Origin: Devosia psychrophila | GTDB lineage: Bacteria > Pseudomonadota > Alphaproteobacteria > Rhizobiales > Devosiaceae | Length of the DNA: 64,000 bases | Assembly: GCF_000971275.1 (NCBI RefSeq) | Contig: NZ_LAPV01000166.1 | Span: forward strand, 37,709-101,708 | Direction of reading: 5' to 3' | Shown here: positions 38,097 through 47,971 of the stretch, one piece after another | Layout of the letters: every line of letters begins with the position of its first letter | Numbering within the stretch: the stretch's first letter is position 1 | The notes under the pieces: model-generated | Databases searched by the model: none | What the model saw: only the letters and a program-made list of their open reading frames with translations | What the model was told of the DNA's origin: nothing | Made by a program: the position numbers and the translations under genes

Positions 38097-40770
38097 CGCG
38101 GATTTTCTTCAACTGATAGAGCGCTTCGATTGCTTGTTTGGGGGTCATCTCGTCGGGACGAGTGGCATCGAGCGCTATATGTACCGGGTCTTTCTCAACG
38201 GGGCGTGAAGCTGGCTGATGAGCAAAGAGTGGCAGATCGTCTAGCACGCTGGCTTTCTGGCTGGAAGAGGCAGTGCCTGCCGAACGCTGCTCAAGCACGG
38301 TCAAAACCTGGCGAGCACGCGCCAGCACCGGCTCGGGCAGGCCGGCCAACCGTGCCACCTGGATGCCATATGACCGGTCAGCCGCGCCGGGACCGACTTC
38401 GTGCAGGAACACCACCTCGCCCTCCCACTCGCGCACCTTCATGGTGACATTGGAAACCCGTGTCAGGGTCTTGGCGAGGCTGGTCAGCTCGTGAAAATGG
38501 GTAGCGAACAGCGCCCGGCAGCCGGTGGTTTCGTGCAGGGCTTCCACCGCGGCCCAGGCTATCGACAGCCCGTCGAAAGTGGCGGTGCCGCGGCCAATCT
38601 CGTCGAGCACCACCAGTGAACGCCGCGTGGCGCGATTGAGGATGGCGGCGGTCTCGACCATTTCGACCATGAAGGTGGAGCGGCCGTGGGCGATATCGTC
38701 ACTAGCGCCAACCCGCGAGAAGACACGGTCGATGACGCCGATATGGGCGGAGCTGGCCGGCACGAAGCTGCCGGTCTGGGCGAGAATGGCGATCAACGCG
38801 TTCTGGCGCAGGAAGGTGGATTTACCGCCCATATTGGGGCCGGTGACCAGCCAGAGCCGACCGCCGCCGATGGCATCGTCACCAGAGAGGTCGGCATCAT
38901 TGGCGACAAAGCTGTGGCCTTCGTTAATCACCATGTCTTCCACGACGGGGTGGCGGCCGCCGTGGATGGCAAAAGCCAGCGAATCGTCAATGTCGGGGCG
39001 GGTGTAGGAACGCGTGGCGGCGAGGTGGGCGAAAGCGGTGGTCACATCAAGTTCGGCCAGCGTATCGGCCAGTTCGCGAAGCGTGTCGGTCTGCTCCAGG
39101 ACCTGTTGACGCAGACTGGCGAAGACCCTGAGCTCGATTTCGAGCGCGGCCTCATGGGCGCGGGCGATGCGACCTTCGAGTTCGGCCAGTTCGGTGGTGG
39201 TGAAGCGCATCGCATTGGCCATGGTCTGGCGATGGATGAAGCTCTGGCGATGTGGCTCCTCAAGCAGCTTGGTGCCATGGCTGGCGGGCACTTCGACGAA
39301 ATAGCCGAGCACGCCATTGTGCCGGATTTTTAGCGAACGAACGTCGGTTTCGTCGATCAACCGGGCTTGAAGCGCAGCGACCACGGCGCGGGTCTGGCTG
39401 GCTAATGCGCGCTCGTCATCCAGCGTCTGGTCATAGGACTTGCGCACGAAGCCGCCATCGCGGGCGAATAGAGGCATGTCATCGTCGAGCGCGGCGGCGA
39501 GTTCCGAGGCTAGGGGCAGTGGCGCGGCAACAAGGGTCCTGCTCAATCGCAGCAGCACGGTGGGCGCGTGTTCCAGCCGGGCAAAGTGGCCGGCAAGCGC
39601 CGATGCGGCGCTGACAGCCTTGCCCACCGCAGCGAGATCGCGCGGGCCACCGCGATCCAGCGCCAGACGGGTCAGGGCGCGCGCCAGATCTGGCACGGCC
39701 TTGAGATCGGCACGCAGCCGACCCGTCAGAAGCGTGTCATTCGCCAACAGACCCACCGCATCGAGGCGTTCGTTAATCGCCCTGGCGTCGGCCAGTGGCG
39801 AGGCGAGGCGCGCCGACAGCAGACGCGATCCGGGCGCGGTCACCGTGAGATCGATCACCTGCCGCAGCGAACCGCGTTGCTGGCCGCGCTGAGTCTGATG
39901 CAGTTCGAGGCTGGAGCGGGTCGCCGCATCGATGGCCATGTGGCGTAGGGTGGTATCGGAAACGGGCTGGCGCAGGGCGACGCCGACGCCCTTCTGGCTC
40001 TCGCGCACATAGGCGACTACCGCGCCCAGCGCCGAGCGCGCAGCGCGGGACAGGGCCGATGGATCGAACACGCCGCCGGGAAAGGCTTCACGCAGGGTGG
40101 CCGTCGCCGCTTCGCTGTCAAAGCTTTCGGCGGGCGCGGCGTGAGCGACAGGCAGCCAGCTCGGTGCAAAAAAATGGCGTTCGACCAGCGCCAGACGCGT
40201 CGCTTCTGCCATCAGCAATTCGGCGGGATCGATACGGGCGAGTTCGTCCTGCAGCTGCTCAGCGCTCAGGTCAGCAGTGAAGGTTTCGCCGGTCGAGACA
40301 TCGGCCCAAGCAAGCGCGAAATCGGCCTCGCCGTGGCGGACCATCGACAGCGCGGCGAGAAAGTTGGAGGCGCGGGCGTCGAGATGGTCGTCCTCGGTCA
40401 GCGTGCCGGCGGTGATCAGGCGGACCACGTCGCGCTTCACCACCGACTTGGCGCCGCGCTTCTTGGCTTCCTTGGGGTCTTCCACCTGCTCGCAGATGGC
40501 GACGCGGTGGCCCAGCTTGATCAGCTTGTTGAGGTAATCATTGGCGGCATGAATTGGCACGCCGCACATGCCGATATCCTGGCCCAGATGCTTGCCGCGC
40601 CTGGTCAGCACGATGCCCAGCGCGGCGCTGGCGATCTCGGCGTCCTCGAAGAACAGTTCGTAGAAATCGCCCATGCGGTAGAACAGCAGATAGCCGGGAT
40701 TGACCGCCTTGATCTCGAAATACTGCGCCATCATCGGCGTCAGTTGTGGCTGGATCGAAAGCTGGTCCAT
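38077..40770 (-). CDS. mutS: DNA mismatch repair protein MutS
   Basis: 897 aa. Domain I begins TPMMAQYFEIKAVNPGYLLF with the mismatch-contacting F-x-E in RMGDFYELFFEDA; the ATPase has Walker A GPNMGGKSTFLRQ (near residue 642), DEIGRGTATFDG (Walker B/signature) and FATHFHELTSL. Normal length for an alphaproteobacterial MutS. First gene of the mutS-glnD-murJ-trpS-usp-nfuA run; a family II repeat sits just upstream of it. Confidence 0.97.
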   Translation of the reverse strand: MDQLSIQPQLTPMMAQYFEIKAVNPGYLLFYRMGDFYELFFEDAEIASAALGIVLTRRGKHLGQDIGMCGVPIHAANDYLNKLIKLGHRVAICEQVEDPKEAKKRGAKSVVKRDVVRLITAGTLTEDDHLDARASNFLAALSMVRHGEADFALAWADVSTGETFTADLSAEQLQDELARIDPAELLMAEATRLALVERHFFAPSWLPVAHAAPAESFDSEAATATLREAFPGGVFDPSALSRAARSALGAVVAYVRESQKGVGVALRQPVSDTTLRHMAIDAATRSSLELHQTQRGQQRGSLRQVIDLTVTAPGSRLLSARLASPLADARAINERLDAVGLLANDTLLTGRLRADLKAVPDLARALTRLALDRGGPRDLAAVGKAVSAASALAGHFARLEHAPTVLLRLSRTLVAAPLPLASELAAALDDDMPLFARDGGFVRKSYDQTLDDERALASQTRAVVAALQARLIDETDVRSLKIRHNGVLGYFVEVPASHGTKLLEEPHRQSFIHRQTMANAMRFTTTELAELEGRIARAHEAALEIELRVFASLRQQVLEQTDTLRELADTLAELDVTTAFAHLAATRSYTRPDIDDSLAFAIHGGRHPVVEDMVINEGHSFVANDADLSGDDAIGGGRLWLVTGPNMGGKSTFLRQNALIAILAQTGSFVPASSAHIGVIDRVFSRVGASDDIAHGRSTFMVEMVETAAILNRATRRSLVVLDEIGRGTATFDGLSIAWAAVEALHETTGCRALFATHFHELTSLAKTLTRVSNVTMKVREWEGEVVFLHEVGPGAADRSYGIQVARLAGLPEPVLARARQVLTVLEQRSAGTASSSQKASVLDDLPLFAHQPASRPVEKDPVHIALDATRPDEMTPKQAIEALYQLKKIRDDARRS

Positions 40771-40865
40771 CAGGCGTGCGGTCTCGGCGGGAAAGCCGAG
40801 ACCTTATGGGGTTTGGGGCGCAAATCCAACTCTTGGCGAGTGATTTTCCCGGATCGTTCAGTCGA

Positions 40866-40972
40866 CACCCTCCCCCTTGCGGGGAGGGTCAGGGACGAGG
40901 GCGATCGGCCCTTACATAGGGGCTAACCGATACCCCCTCCTGGCCTCCCCCGTCGAGGGGGAGGTACGGTGC
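40866..40972. repeat. Palindromic C-tract repeat, family II, copy 2
   Basis: Begins GTCGACACCCTCCCCCTTGC, pairs with GGGGAGGG, then a linker with GGGGCTAACCGATA, and a second palindrome CCTCCCCCGTCGAGGGGGAGG. Lies between mutS and the DUF2189 gene. Confidence 0.8.
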
Positions 40973-41000
40973 AGAGTTTGCGGCGCGATAGAGACCGAAC

Positions 41001-41816
41001 TCACATCCCACGGATCATCGAGGCCGGCTCGACCAGCTTGCGATAGAGGTGCCAGGTGGCGTGGCCGAAAATCGGAATGACTACCGCAAGGCCGACGAAC
41101 AGCGGCAGCGAGCCGAGGAACAGGCCGGCCCCGACGATCACACCCCAAGCCAGCATGGGCAGGGGATTGGCCACCACGGCCCGGAACGAAGTTTCAATGG
41201 CGACAAACGCGCCGACGTCGCGGTCGAGCAACAGCGGAAAGGCGATCACGGTGGTGCAGAGCGTCACCAGCTCAAATAGCGCGCCCAACAGTGAGCCGGC
41301 GATCAGCAGCGTCGTGCCGCCAGGCTCGTTGAACACCTGCGCCATCAAGGCATCGAGCGTCTGCGGGGTAGATGCGCCGAACAGGCTTTCGTAGAGCGCC
41401 TGCGCCGATGTCAGCCACAGCGTGAAAACGACGAACAGCATGACGCCAATCGCCGCGATCGAACCGATGGCGGGGGAGCGCAAGACATCGAAGGCATGCG
41501 GCCAGCTGGTATCCAGCTCCTGCTCACGGCGGCGAGAAATCTCGTAAAGGCCAAGCGCGGCAAAGGGGCCGATCAGGGCGAAGCCGCCGACCAGCGGATA
41601 GAGCAGGGACCAGGTGTGAAAGCCATTCATCCACACCGTCAGGACAATGCCGACAATCGGATAGATCAGCACCAGCATGGCGTAGTGGCTGGGTTTCTCC
41701 CAGAAATCGGCCAGGCCGAGCCGCAGCGCATCGCCGAGGTCGGACATCTGGATTTTGCGGATCATCGGCATATCGAGCTTGTCGCCCGCGCCGGCAAGGA
41801 CGTGGAAATTGGACAT
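41001..41816 (-). CDS. DUF2189 integral membrane protein
   Basis: 271 aa with about six hydrophobic spans (YAMLVLIYPIVGIVLT, WSLLYPLVGGFALIGPF, IAAIGVMLFVVFTLWL, TLLIAGSLLGALFELVTLC, PMLAWGVIVGAGLFLG and VGLAVVIPIFGHAT), matching the DUF2189 family of unknown function. The short N-terminus (MSNFHVLAGAGDKLDMPMI) is polar. ATG 41816 is chosen, GGAG lies nine bases upstream. Flanked on both sides by family II repeats. Confidence 0.85.
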   Translation of the reverse strand: MSNFHVLAGAGDKLDMPMIRKIQMSDLGDALRLGLADFWEKPSHYAMLVLIYPIVGIVLTVWMNGFHTWSLLYPLVGGFALIGPFAALGLYEISRRREQELDTSWPHAFDVLRSPAIGSIAAIGVMLFVVFTLWLTSAQALYESLFGASTPQTLDALMAQVFNEPGGTTLLIAGSLLGALFELVTLCTTVIAFPLLLDRDVGAFVAIETSFRAVVANPLPMLAWGVIVGAGLFLGSLPLFVGLAVVIPIFGHATWHLYRKLVEPASMIRGM

Positions 41817-41989
41817 GGCTTCGGTCTCCATTTCAAGGAGGTCCCAAAACTCGCGCGAGCGCTGCCCCAAACGTTCGGCGCGACTTCGCGACCGCAACGC
41901 AGGCAGTCTAGCCATAGTGCGACCGATTGTCGCTATGGTTCGGGGGATTGTGATCGGGGCGGGGGCATTGGCCACACCCACCGGACGGC

Positions 41990-42095
41990 ACCTCCCCCCT
42001 CGACGGGGGAGGTTGGGAGAGGGTGTTGAGAGCCCCGATATTCGGGCTTTCGCCCCCGCCCTTGATCCCTCCCCGCAAGGGGGAGGGTGTCGACT
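41990..42095. repeat. Palindromic C-tract repeat, family II, copy 3
   Basis: Begins CCTCCCCCCTCGACGGGGGAG, followed by a linker and ends TCCCCGCAAGGGGGAGGGTGT and CGACTG, the reverse complement of the CAGTCGACACCC edge of other copies. So it is in the opposite orientation. Lies between the DUF2189 gene and xynB. Confidence 0.8.
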
Positions 42096-42109
42096 GATGC
42101 TATCGAGCC

Positions 42110-43720
42110 CTAGACCTCGTAGCGGTCGGTTGGATCCTTGACCGGACGGTAGGTGAAATAGTCGAAATCGGCGGGGCTCGCGGTGCCGTTTAGGTCGTGC
42201 GCAGCGACACCGACGAAGGCGCCGGTGAAGCTGCCGTGGGCCTGGTGGCCACCGCATTCGTCCGACAGGATCGAGGCGTCGAATACCGGACCGATGGGCT
42301 GCAGGTCCTGGCCTTCCAATGCGTAGAAAAACTGCAGCTTGCGACCACGGATGGTGAGGGCGAGCTTGACCTTGCCTTCATTGGGGATTTGCACCGGATC
42401 GGCGGGAAAGCTCAGCTTGCCATCGGGCCAGCTGACCTCGGAATTCATGATCAGCAATTCGCGCTGGCCATCGGAATGGGCCGTCACCGCCAGGTAAAAG
42501 AAATTGTAGCGGCTGTAGTAGGCGGTCAGCCCGGCCATGGTGCGTTCGTCGGTGGCCTTGAAATCCACTACAGTTTCCGCGTCATAGCTGAAATGGGTCT
42601 GTCGGCGGGCGACCAGCGCCTGCTCGAACCACGAGCCGATGGACTCGCGGCCGAACAGGCGGAGCTTGCCCGTTTCGGTCGATAGAATCCGCTCCGGCTC
42701 GGGCGTGCGCAGCCACTGGAAATCGATCGGCAGACCGTTGTCGAAGGTGTAGCGCTGCTCGGCCCAGTATTTGGCCTCGTCGCGAGTGCCGGGAACTTCG
42801 ACATGCAGGGACGGGACGGGCCCGTGTTTCACGTGAATCCAGTCGTCTTCGCCCCAGTAAGCTTCCTGAATCGAGGTTTCGCGGCCCAGCACGCAGCGGC
42901 GTTCCTGCGTGGTCGGGCGACCGCTGAGATGCACCAGATAGGTCTTGCCGTCGGGGGTATCGACGAGGTCGCCATGGCCGGCACGCTGAAGCGCGGCGAA
43001 AGGCGCATCCTTGGAGGTCAGGATGTGCTTGTCGGGATGGGTCTCATAAGGACCGTCGATGTTGCGGGAGCGGGCAAAAGTCACGGCATGGTCATAGGCC
43101 GTGCCACCCTCGGCGGTCAGCAGATAATACCAACCGTTTCGCTTGTAGAGATGTGGACCCTCGACCAGTTCGAGATCCGTGCCCTGGTAGATATTGGTGA
43201 TTGGCCCGACCAGCTTGCCGGCCTTGGGGTCGAATTCCTGCAACGCGATGCCGGCGAACAGCAGCGGGCGGCGACGGTGGTCCCAGGTCATGTTGACGAA
43301 CCATTTGCGGCCGTCATCGTCGTGGAACAGGCTCGGATCGAAACCCGATGAATTGGTGTAAACCGGATCGGACCACGGGCCTTCGATCTTGTCAGCCCAG
43401 ACGATGTAGTTGTGCGCGTCCTTGAACGAGCCGTCCTTGCGTTTGACGTCGGTATAGACCAGCCAGAATTTTTCGCCGTCATGGGTCAGGCAGGGGGCCC
43501 AGACGCCGCAGGAGTCAGGATCACCGCGCATGTCGAGCTGCGCCTTGCGGGTCAGCGGGCGGGTGACCAGCTCCCAGTTGGCGAGGTCTTTTGAGTGATG
43601 GATCTGTACGCCGGGGAACCACTCGAAGGTGGAAGTGGCAATGTAGTAATCCTCGCCGACGCGGAGGATCGACGGATCCGGATTGAAGCCGGGCAGGATG
43701 GGATTGGTGATTAAGGGCAT
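42110..43720 (-). CDS. xynB: Glycoside hydrolase family 43 beta-xylosidase
   Basis: 536 aa. Releases xylose (perhaps also arabinose) from xylo-oligosaccharides; no signal peptide, so it acts in the cytoplasm after uptake. The five-bladed propeller carries the three acidic catalytic residues of GH43: Asp15 in PGFNPDPSILRVG, an Asp in SGFDPSLFHDD (pKa modulator), and a Glu in ELVEGPHLYKRN (acid). The C-terminal part (FWLVY... to YFTYRPVKD) is a beta-sandwich of the GH43_C2/DUF1349 type. ATG 43720. It lies 3' of xylA on the same strand but 154 bp away with a repeat between, so independent expression is possible. Confidence 0.93.
   Translation of the reverse strand: MPLITNPILPGFNPDPSILRVGEDYYIATSTFEWFPGVQIHHSKDLANWELVTRPLTRKAQLDMRGDPDSCGVWAPCLTHDGEKFWLVYTDVKRKDGSFKDAHNYIVWADKIEGPWSDPVYTNSSGFDPSLFHDDDGRKWFVNMTWDHRRRPLLFAGIALQEFDPKAGKLVGPITNIYQGTDLELVEGPHLYKRNGWYYLLTAEGGTAYDHAVTFARSRNIDGPYETHPDKHILTSKDAPFAALQRAGHGDLVDTPDGKTYLVHLSGRPTTQERRCVLGRETSIQEAYWGEDDWIHVKHGPVPSLHVEVPGTRDEAKYWAEQRYTFDNGLPIDFQWLRTPEPERILSTETGKLRLFGRESIGSWFEQALVARRQTHFSYDAETVVDFKATDERTMAGLTAYYSRYNFFYLAVTAHSDGQRELLIMNSEVSWPDGKLSFPADPVQIPNEGKVKLALTIRGRKLQFFYALEGQDLQPIGPVFDASILSDECGGHQAHGSFTGAFVGVAAHDLNGTASPADFDYFTYRPVKDPTDRYEV
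42825..42840. promoter_or_regulatory. parS-like site 1 (inside xynB)
   Basis: TGTTTCACGTGAATCC; 14 of 16 bases match the bacterial parS consensus TGTTTCACGTGAAACA. The core TTCACGTGAA is palindromic. It overlaps coding sequence. Confidence 0.45.
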
Positions 43721-43744
43721 GAGAGGGCCTTTGCGCAGTACATG

Positions 43745-43862
43745 CAGTCGACACCCTCCCCCTTGCGGGGAGGGATCAGGGAGGGGCAGGCTGACCCGCA
43801 TATCGGGGCTAACCGCCCCCCCAACCTGACCTCCCCCGCAAGGGGGGAGGTGGACGACTGAG
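43745..43862. repeat. Palindromic C-tract repeat, family II, copy 4
   Basis: Begins AGTCGACACCCTCCCCCTTG, then GGGGAGGG, a linker with CGGGGCTAACCGCC and a second palindrome CTCCCCCGCAAGGGGGGAG. Lies between xynB and xylA. Confidence 0.8.
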
Positions 43863-43874
43863 GCGTCAGTGGAA

Positions 43875-45182
43875 TCAAACGAACCGGTTAATCAGGTTTT
43901 CGAGATATTCCTGCTGGCCGGAGCGGGGCTGCGGGTTGATGTTTTCGGCATCGACCTTGGCGGCCAAGTCATCGAGCGACAGCTTGCCGCCGAGGATGTC
44001 CTTGCCGAGACCTTCGTTCCAGCCGGCATAGCGGGCATCGACGGTCTTGTCATAGGTACCGTCGGTGATCAGAGCCGCCGCCGCCTTGAGCGAGCGGGCC
44101 AGCACGTCGAGGCCGCCGATGTGGCCATGCAGCAGGTCGGCCGGATCGAGCGACTGGCGGCGCACCTTGGCGTCGAAGTTCCAGCCGCCGGAGTTCAGGC
44201 CGCCGTTCTTGAGAATCTGGTAGAAGGCCAGCGTAGTTTCGGGCACCGAATTGGGGAACTGGTCGGTATCCCAGCCGGACTGCAGGTCGTTGCGGTTGGC
44301 GTCGACCGACCCGAGAATGCCCAGCGATGCGGCCAGTGCCAGCTCATGCTCGAAGGAGTGGTTGGCAAGGAAGGCGTGGCCGACCTCGATGTTGCACTTG
44401 ATCTTGGTGTGCAGGTCATACTTGCGGAGGAAACCGTACACGGTGGCGACGTCGAAGTCGTACTGGTGCTTGCTCGGCTCCTGCGGCTTTGGCTCGATCA
44501 GGATCTGGCCCTTGTAGCCGATCTTTTCGGCATGCTCGATGACCATGTGCAGGAAGCGGCCCATCTGGTCCTGTTCCTGGCCGATCTTGGTATTGAGCAG
44601 GGTTTCATAGCCCTCGCGGCCGCCCCACAGTACATAGTTGGCGCCGCCCAGTTCGTGGGTCAGCTCCAGCACGTTCTTCACCTGGCCGGCGGCATAGGCG
44701 AAGACTTCGGGATCGGGATTGGTCGCAGCGCCGGACATATAGCGGCGGTTGGAGAACAGGTTTGCCGTGCCCCAGAGCAGCTTGGTGCGGCTGGTTTCCA
44801 TCTTGCGGGCGAAGATTTCACCGATGGCGCGGACGTTCCTATTGCTCTCGGCCAGCGTCGCGCCTTCGGGGGCGATATCGGCGTCGTGGAAGCAGAAGAA
44901 TGGCATGTCGAGCAGGTCGAACAGCTCGAAGGCCACGTCGGCCTTGAGCTTGGCGCCGTCCATGCCGTTGTCGAACCACGGCCGGTCGAAGGTGCGGCCG
45001 CCGAACGGGTCGCCGCCTTCCCAGGCAAAGCTGTGCCAATAGGCGACGCCTGGACGGATGTGCTCCTCCATGGTCTTGCCGAGGACGACTTCGTCCTTGT
45101 TATAGTGGCGGTAGGCCAATGGGTTGGTGCTGTTGGCACCCTCAAACTTGACGGGCGAAATGCCCTTGAAAAAATCAGTCAC
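43875..45182 (-). CDS. xylA: Xylose isomerase
   Basis: 435 aa, the long (group II) type. Converts D-xylose to D-xylulose. Metal ligands are visible in [37 protein letters not shown] and [19 protein letters not shown]; the catalytic histidine is in [12 protein letters not shown]. Cytoplasmic. The ATG overlaps the xylB stop by four bases (ATGA), so the two are translated together. Start at 45182. Confidence 0.97.
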   Translation of the reverse strand: MTDFFKGISPVKFEGANSTNPLAYRHYNKDEVVLGKTMEEHIRPGVAYWHSFAWEGGDPFGGRTFDRPWFDNGMDGAKLKADVAFELFDLLDMPFFCFHDADIAPEGATLAESNRNVRAIGEIFARKMETSRTKLLWGTANLFSNRRYMSGAATNPDPEVFAYAAGQVKNVLELTHELGGANYVLWGGREGYETLLNTKIGQEQDQMGRFLHMVIEHAEKIGYKGQILIEPKPQEPSKHQYDFDVATVYGFLRKYDLHTKIKCNIEVGHAFLANHSFEHELALAASLGILGSVDANRNDLQSGWDTDQFPNSVPETTLAFYQILKNGGLNSGGWNFDAKVRRQSLDPADLLHGHIGGLDVLARSLKAAAALITDGTYDKTVDARYAGWNEGLGKDILGGKLSLDDLAAKVDAENINPQPRSGQQEYLENLINRFV

Positions 45183-46642
45183 GAACGTGCCTCCTCAATG
45201 GCGGGGTAGAGTGCGCGATAACGCGCATATTGGTCGGAATAGGCGGCCGACAGGTTTTTGTCGGGCGCGATGACGGTTCTTATGGGCGGCATGGTCATCA
45301 CCGATTGCGGGCTGGCGCCCTCGGCGGCACAGAGGCCGAGCCGCGCCGCGCCGAGTGCCCCGCCGAAATCGCCGTCTTCGGGAAGGGCGATTTCCATGTC
45401 GAGATTGGTGGCGATCAGCTTGAGCCAAAGCGCCGACTTGGAGCCACCGCCGACGGCGAGCAAGCGGTGGATTTTGGTGCCGGCGTCATGCAGCACGCGC
45501 TGGCTGTCGCGGAAGGCGAAGGTCACGCCTTCCATCACGGCTTGGGCCAGCTTGGCCGTGTCGGTGGAGTGGGACAGGCCGACGAACGAGCCGCGGGCTG
45601 CGGCATTGTTGTGCGGCGTGCGTTCGCCAGACAGATAAGGCAGGAAGATTTCCTCGCCGGGCCCAGAGAATTGCGCTTCGGCGGCGCCGGACAGTTCGGC
45701 CTGTTTCTGGCCGGTGATCTTGCTCAGCCAGTTCAACGAATCACTGGCCGATAGGATGACGCCCATCTGGTGCCAAGTGTCGGGAATGGCGTGGCAGAAG
45801 GCATGCACCGCGCCTTCGGTATTGGGGCGGAACTTGTCGTTGGAGACGAAAATCACGCCCGAGGTGCCAAGCGAAACAAAGCCTTCGCCTGGACGAATGG
45901 CGCCGATGCCACAGGCCGCTCCGGCATTGTCGCCCGCGCCACCGGCGACAACGACATTGGCTTGCATCCCCCAGCGTTGCGCGAACTCGCGCTTGAGATG
46001 GCCCGAAATGGCCGAGCCTTCGACCAGACGCGGCATGTGGCTGCGATCGAGGCCGGTGACGGCCAGCAGTTCGTCGGACCAGTCGCGCTTGGCGACGTCG
46101 AGCCATAGCGTGCCGGCGGCGTCGCTCATGTCCTCGACATGCTCGCCGGTCAGCAGCAGGCGTACATAGGCTTTGGGCAGCAGGACTTTGGCGATTTTCT
46201 CGAAGATGGCCGGCTCGTGCTTGCGGACCCAGGCTATCTTGGGGGCGGTAAATCCAGGCATGGCGATATTGCCGGCGATCTGGCGTAGGCTGGGGAGCGC
46301 CGCTTCCATCTCCTTGCATTCGGCAGCCGAGCGGCCGTCGTTCCAGAGGATGGCTGGGCGCAGCACGTCGTCGTCCTTGCCCAGCAAAACGGCGCCATGC
46401 ATGTGGCCGGACAGGCCAATGCCGCGGACTGCGGCGAGCTCGGTCGGGTGCGATGCCTTGAGCGTGTCGATAGCGGCGAGGCACGCCGTCCACCAATCGG
46501 CGGGGTTCTGCTCGGACCAGCCGGGATGCGGCCGGACCGGCTCGATGGCGGCGGCCGAGGCGTCGCCCAACGCCCTGCCTTGCTCGTCAATCAGCAGCGC
46601 CTTGACGCCGGATGTACCGATATCAATGCCGAGATAAGTCAT
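45179..46642 (-). CDS. xylB: Xylulokinase
   Basis: 487-aa FGGY-family kinase phosphorylating D-xylulose to xylulose-5-phosphate. N-terminal ATPase strand [17 protein letters not shown]; catalytic region [15 protein letters not shown] (family Asp and MHG motif); adenosine-binding loops [15 protein letters not shown] and LGTSGVIF, and [18 protein letters not shown]. Coupled to xylA. Its promoter must lie in 46643-46809, which also carries a family I hairpin. Confidence 0.95.
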   Translation of the reverse strand: MTYLGIDIGTSGVKALLIDEQGRALGDASAAAIEPVRPHPGWSEQNPADWWTACLAAIDTLKASHPTELAAVRGIGLSGHMHGAVLLGKDDDVLRPAILWNDGRSAAECKEMEAALPSLRQIAGNIAMPGFTAPKIAWVRKHEPAIFEKIAKVLLPKAYVRLLLTGEHVEDMSDAAGTLWLDVAKRDWSDELLAVTGLDRSHMPRLVEGSAISGHLKREFAQRWGMQANVVVAGGAGDNAGAACGIGAIRPGEGFVSLGTSGVIFVSNDKFRPNTEGAVHAFCHAIPDTWHQMGVILSASDSLNWLSKITGQKQAELSGAAEAQFSGPGEEIFLPYLSGERTPHNNAAARGSFVGLSHSTDTAKLAQAVMEGVTFAFRDSQRVLHDAGTKIHRLLAVGGGSKSALWLKLIATNLDMEIALPEDGDFGGALGAARLGLCAAEGASPQSVMTMPPIRTVIAPDKNLSAAYSDQYARYRALYPAIEEARS

Positions 46643-46740
46643 GAGGCACGTACCTCATGGACGGGTAACAACAGCATCTGAACGTCCTCCCGACCCACTT
46701 TTTGGGGCCACGTGATCTCTTTATTGGCCGACAGCCCCTC

Positions 46741-46800
46741 GCATGGCTCTGGGCGTTCCTCGCTTAAAACGATCCACTGAATCGTTTTTCCCCTGCGGGT
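46741..46800 (+). repeat. Dispersed hairpin repeat, family I, copy C
   Basis: GCATGGCTCTGGGCGTTCCT followed by a perfect 8-bp hairpin AAAACGAT-CCACTGA-ATCGTTTT (46766-46788), then TCCCCTGCGGGTCGC. Same layout as the other copies but with base changes in the stem. On the minus strand it is the first hairpin after the lacI stop, so it might terminate lacI. Confidence 0.55.
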
Positions 46801-46809
46801 CGCTCCTCA

Positions 46810-47853
46810 TTAGCGCAGATTATCGCGCAGGAAAATCCCGATTTCAATGGGGTCGGTGGTTGTGGCGCTATTGCCGCCCAAAGCCAGCATGCGAGCTGCA
46901 GCGATTGCCTCGCGAATTTCCCCGTCCGGGTTCTGGTCGAGCACGATGTCGATGGCACCCGATTTAAGGCCGCGCCGGGTGGGTTCGGTCAATTCATGGG
47001 CGATAACGCGGATGGCGCCGGAGCGGCTGGATGATTCTAGCGCGGAGACCAGGCCACCATTGCCAGCGCCCAGATTATACAGCCCGGCCAAGTCAGGATG
47101 CTGCGCTAACAGTCCGCCGATGATCGCCTGCGTTTCGCTGCGCTCGTCGTGGCCTTCCACCGGGCCGATCAGCTCAAGCGATGGAAATTCTGCAGCTAAC
47201 CCGGCCTTGAACCCCGCCAAGCGGTCGGAATGATCGCGCAGATGCAGCGAGCCAGCGATAACGGCGACCTTGCCGCCCTGTGGCAGAAAGCGGCCCATCA
47301 GGGAGGCCGCGGTACGGCCGGCCGCAACATTGTCGATGCCGATAAAATGGCGGCGTTGCGTTCCCGGCAGGTCCGAGACCAATGTCATCACCACGACACC
47401 GCGCTTGCTGGCGGCATCGACGGCGGCCTGCACCGAGGGCTCTTCGCTGGCGACGATGATGGCGCAATCGCAATGACGCGGATCGAGATTGTCGAGGCTT
47501 TGTGCCAGCGCATCGGCATCGAGCGCGCGAATGCGCAGCGTCTCGATATGCACACGATCGCTCAGGGCAGGGCCGGCGCGTCGCGTCACCGCATCGGCGA
47601 GACTGGCCATGAATTCGTTGGAGCCATCGGGAATGACGAAGGTCAGCCTGAGATCGCGCGACCGCGCCAGCAGCGAAGCGCCCAGATCACGCTGGAAACC
47701 GATCTCGGCGATAGCCGCCTCGACCTTTTCGACCGTGGCGGCGCGAACGCCAGGCCGGCCATTAAGCACGCGATCGACCGTGGCCAGCGACACCCCCGCC
47801 GCCCGCGCCACATCATGCACCGTTGCGCGGCGTCTCAACCCGATCTCGTTCAC
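46810..47853 (-). CDS. LacI-family repressor, probably of the xylose genes
   Basis: 347 aa. The N-terminal HTH is RATVHDVARAAGVSLATVDR (about 8-27) with VLNGRPGV as hinge; the rest is a periplasmic-binding-like sugar domain (FVIPDGSNEFMASLADAV, GIDNVAAGRTAASLMG, HLRDHSDRLAGFKAGL). The GTG start at 47853 has CAGGGA upstream; TTG 47868 would add five residues. Upstream of xylBA on the same strand and divergent from galM, so it plausibly senses xylose or a related sugar. The inducer is inferred. Confidence 0.88.
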   Translation of the reverse strand: MNEIGLRRRATVHDVARAAGVSLATVDRVLNGRPGVRAATVEKVEAAIAEIGFQRDLGASLLARSRDLRLTFVIPDGSNEFMASLADAVTRRAGPALSDRVHIETLRIRALDADALAQSLDNLDPRHCDCAIIVASEEPSVQAAVDAASKRGVVVMTLVSDLPGTQRRHFIGIDNVAAGRTAASLMGRFLPQGGKVAVIAGSLHLRDHSDRLAGFKAGLAAEFPSLELIGPVEGHDERSETQAIIGGLLAQHPDLAGLYNLGAGNGGLVSALESSSRSGAIRVIAHELTEPTRRGLKSGAIDIVLDQNPDGEIREAIAAARMLALGGNSATTTDPIEIGIFLRDNLR

Positions 47854-47878
47854 GTGCCGTCCCTGCAAGCTTCATCCC

Positions 47879-47906
47879 GACCTTTGGCAGGCTGCGACAA
47901 AAGGTC
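47879..47906. promoter_or_regulatory. Spaced inverted repeat between lacI and galM (operator candidate)
   Basis: GACCTTT (47879-47885) and AAAGGTC (47900-47906) form a perfect 7-bp inverted repeat, 14 bases apart. LacI operators are usually closer-spaced, so this is only a candidate. It lies in the divergent region where lacI would control itself and galM. I found no matching copy before xylB. Confidence 0.3.
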
Positions 47907-47971
47907 AAGTGCGGCGTTGCGGCCATGCAAAAAAGCAGGCTACAGGTGAGGCGCAATTGAGGAGGCACAGC

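Noticed and set aside
43869..45209. A 446-codon frame antisense to xylA
   Set aside because: Shadow of xylA, whose metal and catalytic motifs are intact.
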